Source of the DNA: an uncultured Collinsella sp.
Lineage (GTDB): Bacteria; Actinomycetota; Coriobacteriia; Coriobacteriales; Coriobacteriaceae
Direction of reading: 5' to 3'
Length of the DNA stretch: 6,401 nt
Assembly (NCBI GenBank): GCA_902492545.1
Contig: CABULX010000119.1
Location: 1-6,401 of the forward strand
Shown one piece after another: positions 4,787 to 6,401 of this stretch; position 1 is the first letter of the stretch; every line of letters begins with the position of its first letter. The position numbers and the translations under genes are program-made. The notes under the pieces are model-generated. The model had not been told where the DNA came from. It saw only the letters and a program-made list of their open reading frames with translations, and made no database searches.

Positions 4787-5272
4787 ATGCCATGCGATAG
4801 CAAATCTCCGCTGTCTCGCGAGACCGATGCGCCCGAGACCATCGTCAAGCTGGAGTGCGACATCGACGATGCGTCGCCCGAGGTGCTCGCCTATGCCGCC
4901 GACCGCTTGCGCGAGGCGGGCGCCCGCGAAGTGCACTGGCTGCCTCTCTACTGCAAAAAAGGTCGTCCCGGCTGGCAGCTGCAGGTAATCTGCGCCCGCG
5001 AGGACATTGACCGTCTGCAGATGATCATCTTTTTGGAAACCACGACCAACGGCATCCGCTGCCAGGTTATGGAGCGCGTCTGTCTGCCGCGTCGTTTTGA
5101 GCAGGTGGCGACGCCTTGGGGCGAGGTGGCCGTTAAAGTAGCCATCCTGCCCGACGGCAGTGAGCGTGCGGCGCCCGAGTACGAGGACTGCTCCCGCCTC
5201 GCTCGCGAGCACAACGTGCCGCTCCAACGCGTGATGCAGGCGGCCCAGAGCGCGGCACTGCGATTTGAATAG
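4787..5272 (+). CDS. larC2: Stand-alone LarC C-terminal domain (LarC2), nickel-pincer cofactor synthesis
   Basis: The 161-residue protein matches the C-terminal half of LarC (old name DUF111), the CTP-dependent enzyme that inserts nickel into the pincer cofactor of lactate racemase and related enzymes. Matching blocks in order are VKLECDIDDASPEVLAYA (20-37), a YCKKGRPGWQLQVIC block (55-69), IFLETTTNGIRCQVMERVCLPR (81-102), TPWGEVAVKVAILP (109-122), and PEYEDCSRLAREHNVPLQRV (130-149). In the family this half carries the nucleotide-binding part. The N-terminal LarC1 half is absent: the 138 in-frame bases before the start do not resemble it, and a good ribosome binding site marks a genuine start. 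In Lactiplantibacillus LarC1 and LarC2 are joined by a programmed frameshift; here a LarC1 partner, LarB and LarE must be elsewhere if they exist. Cysteine is frequent (7). yfcE follows after 56 bases. Confidence 0.85.
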   Translation: MPCDSKSPLSRETDAPETIVKLECDIDDASPEVLAYAADRLREAGAREVHWLPLYCKKGRPGWQLQVICAREDIDRLQMIIFLETTTNGIRCQVMERVCLPRRFEQVATPWGEVAVKVAILPDGSERAAPEYEDCSRLAREHNVPLQRVMQAAQSAALRFE

Positions 5273-5328
5273 CGCGGCCGGCGACATCCCGCGCCCAGTC
5301 ATATCAACCCCACCCGAAAGGACTCCCC

Positions 5329-5877
5329 ATGAAATACCTCATCGCTTCCGACATTCACGGCTCGGCATATTGGACCGAACGCCTGGTCGCCGCCATCGAG
5401 TCCGAGCAGCCCGACCGCATCGTGCTGCTGGGCGACCTGCTCTACCACGGCCCGCGCAACGACCTGCCGCGCGACTACGCCCCCAAGCGTGTGATTCCGC
5501 TGCTCAACGCCCTGGCCGACCGCATCATCGCGGTGCGCGGCAACTGCGACGCCGAGGTCGACCAGATGGTGCTCGACTTCCCTGTCATGGCCGACTACGC
5601 TACCCTGTTTGACGAGACCGGCCGCGAGTTGTTCCTGACGCACGGCCACGTCTTTGGCGCCGGCATGCACAACAGCATCGACCACGCGCCCGCGCTGCCC
5701 GAGGGGTCCGCGCTCGTCTACGGCCACACGCACATCAAGGTTAACGAGGCAAGCGAGGCGCACCCGGGCCTGTGGCTCTTCAACCCCGGCAGCGTGAGCA
5801 TTCCCAAGGACGGTGCGCACAGCTACGGCATCTACGAGGGCGGCGCGTTCAGTCACGTGATCCTGGAGGAGGAATAA
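5329..5877 (+). CDS. yfcE: YfcE-type metallophosphodiesterase
   Basis: The 182-residue protein is a full-length calcineurin-like metallophosphoesterase very close in layout to E. coli YfcE (184 residues), a manganese-dependent phosphodiesterase characterised on artificial substrates and of unclear physiological substrate. Metal ligands are visible in the standard order: Asp8 and His10 (SDIHGS), Asp36 (GDLLYHGPRN), Asn72 (RGNCD), His104 and His106 (THGH), and His132 and His134 (YGHTH). YfcE-specific stretches include HGPRN, YAPKRV, RGNCDAEVDQM and NPGSVSIPK. A GAAAGGA ribosome binding site lies 6 bases before the ATG. Its 3' end contains the GGAGGAGG ribosome binding site of mazG, which starts 2 bases after the TAA, so these two genes are very likely co-transcribed. 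A housekeeping role in nucleotide or phosphodiester clean-up is inference from that pairing. Confidence 0.93.
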   Translation: MKYLIASDIHGSAYWTERLVAAIESEQPDRIVLLGDLLYHGPRNDLPRDYAPKRVIPLLNALADRIIAVRGNCDAEVDQMVLDFPVMADYATLFDETGRELFLTHGHVFGAGMHNSIDHAPALPEGSALVYGHTHIKVNEASEAHPGLWLFNPGSVSIPKDGAHSYGIYEGGAFSHVILEEE

Positions 5878-5879
5878 CC

Positions 5880-6401
5880 ATGGCGCAGCACATGGCTCAG
5901 CAAAATGCCGAGGGCTCGCGCGATCTGTCCACGCTGGTCGACGCGTCGGCTGAGCTGCAGCATCTGGTGCAGACCATCTGGCGTTTGCGTCAGCCCGATG
6001 GCTGCCCGTGGGATCGCGAGCAGACGCATCAGAGCATCGGCAAGAACATGATCGAGGAGGCCTACGAGGCGCTCGATTGCATCGAGGCAGACGACGTGGC
6101 GCATCTGCGCGAGGAGCTCGGCGACGTGCTCATGCAGGTGGTGCTGCATGCACAGATTGCGGCGGACGCCGGCGAGTTTACACTGGCCGACGTGGCGCGC
6201 GATATCGACGCCAAGCTCATCCGTCGCCACCCGCACGTGTTCGGCGATGCGGATGCCGAGAGCTCCGACGAGGTGCTCAAGATTTGGGACGAGGTCAAGC
6301 TTGCCGAGAAAGCCGCCAAGGACAAGGTCGTGGCGGCGGGCGAGGCCGCGCCCGAGGGTCTGCTCGATGGTGTGCCCACGCATCTGCCGGCGCTGATGCA
6401 G
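5880..6401 (+). CDS. mazG: Nucleoside triphosphate pyrophosphohydrolase MazG, N-terminal part (3' end outside window)
   Basis: The frame is open to the window end and gives 174 residues of MazG, which hydrolyses NTPs and dNTPs to monophosphates and is linked to nucleotide-pool cleaning and stress control of ppGpp in E. coli. The family opening is clear: LRQPDGCPWDREQTHQS (36-52), then Glu59, Glu60 and Glu63 (IEEAYEALD), and Glu79 and Asp82 (EELGDVLMQVVLHAQ), the magnesium-binding set. These are followed by KLIRRHPHVFGD and EVLKIWDEVKLAEK. A leader of about 25 residues precedes the domain. E. coli MazG has about 263 residues in two MazG domains; only the first is complete here, and the sequence after 150 is probably the linker. 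GGAGGAGG in the tail of yfcE, 7 bases before the ATG, supports the start. HisE, in the same window, belongs to the same superfamily. Confidence 0.94.
   Translation, partial: MAQHMAQQNAEGSRDLSTLVDASAELQHLVQTIWRLRQPDGCPWDREQTHQSIGKNMIEEAYEALDCIEADDVAHLREELGDVLMQVVLHAQIAADAGEFTLADVARDIDAKLIRRHPHVFGDADAESSDEVLKIWDEVKLAEKAAKDKVVAAGEAAPEGLLDGVPTHLPALMQ

Noticed and set aside
4463..5302. A 279-codon - strand open frame opposite larC2
   Set aside because: It reads through the 23-bp inverted repeat and lies opposite a clear LarC2 domain; no known motif was seen.
1..6401. CRISPR arrays, tRNA or rRNA genes, transposase genes, phage or toxin-antitoxin genes
   Set aside because: No spaced direct repeats, RNA gene landmarks or matching protein motifs were seen on either strand. 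MazG here is the nucleotide pyrophosphohydrolase and has no mazEF beside it in the window.

Overview
The window is GC-rich with very compact gene packing. Its codon choice (GCC, GAG, CGC, GTG), strong AAAGGAG-type ribosome binding sites and gene content suggest a high-GC actinobacterium, most likely an anaerobic gut Coriobacteriia member such as Collinsella. That assignment is an impression from sequence style and protein similarity, not a computed result.

Positions 1-3415 (+ strand) hold the distal part of a histidine biosynthesis operon: the 3' end of hisB, then hisH, hisA, hisF, hisI and hisE. HisI and HisE hydrolyse the early intermediate PR-ATP in two steps. HisA isomerises ProFAR to PRFAR. 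HisH and HisF form the glutamine-driven synthase that makes imidazole glycerol phosphate (IGP) and AICAR, and HisB dehydrates IGP. hisH/hisA overlap by 4 bases and hisA/hisF are 3 bases apart. hisI and hisE are separate genes, not a fused hisIE. A 142-base gap holding a long imperfect hairpin separates hisF from hisI. A PHP-family protein, probably histidinol-phosphatase, lies convergently on the - strand (3536-4447). It would supply the phosphatase step that a monofunctional HisB lacks.

Positions 4448-4786 form a 339-base divergent gap with a GC-rich stem-loop, a possible -10 box for the phosphatase gene and a perfect 23-bp inverted repeat. Downstream on the + strand come a stand-alone LarC C-terminal-domain protein (nickel-pincer cofactor synthesis), a YfcE-type metallophosphodiesterase and the start of a MazG nucleotide pyrophosphohydrolase that runs off the window. 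yfcE and mazG are 2 bases apart and probably co-transcribed.

The genes are mostly familiar. The least explained features are three large, sequence-unrelated hairpin-forming inverted repeats, one in each sizeable intergenic gap (2586-2686, 3455-3523, 4586-4650). None has the U-tract of an ordinary intrinsic terminator. They may be copies of dispersed palindromic elements or structured RNA signals. The lone LarC2 domain and a stem-loop over the hisH ribosome binding site are the other points worth checking. I saw no convincing new multi-gene system.
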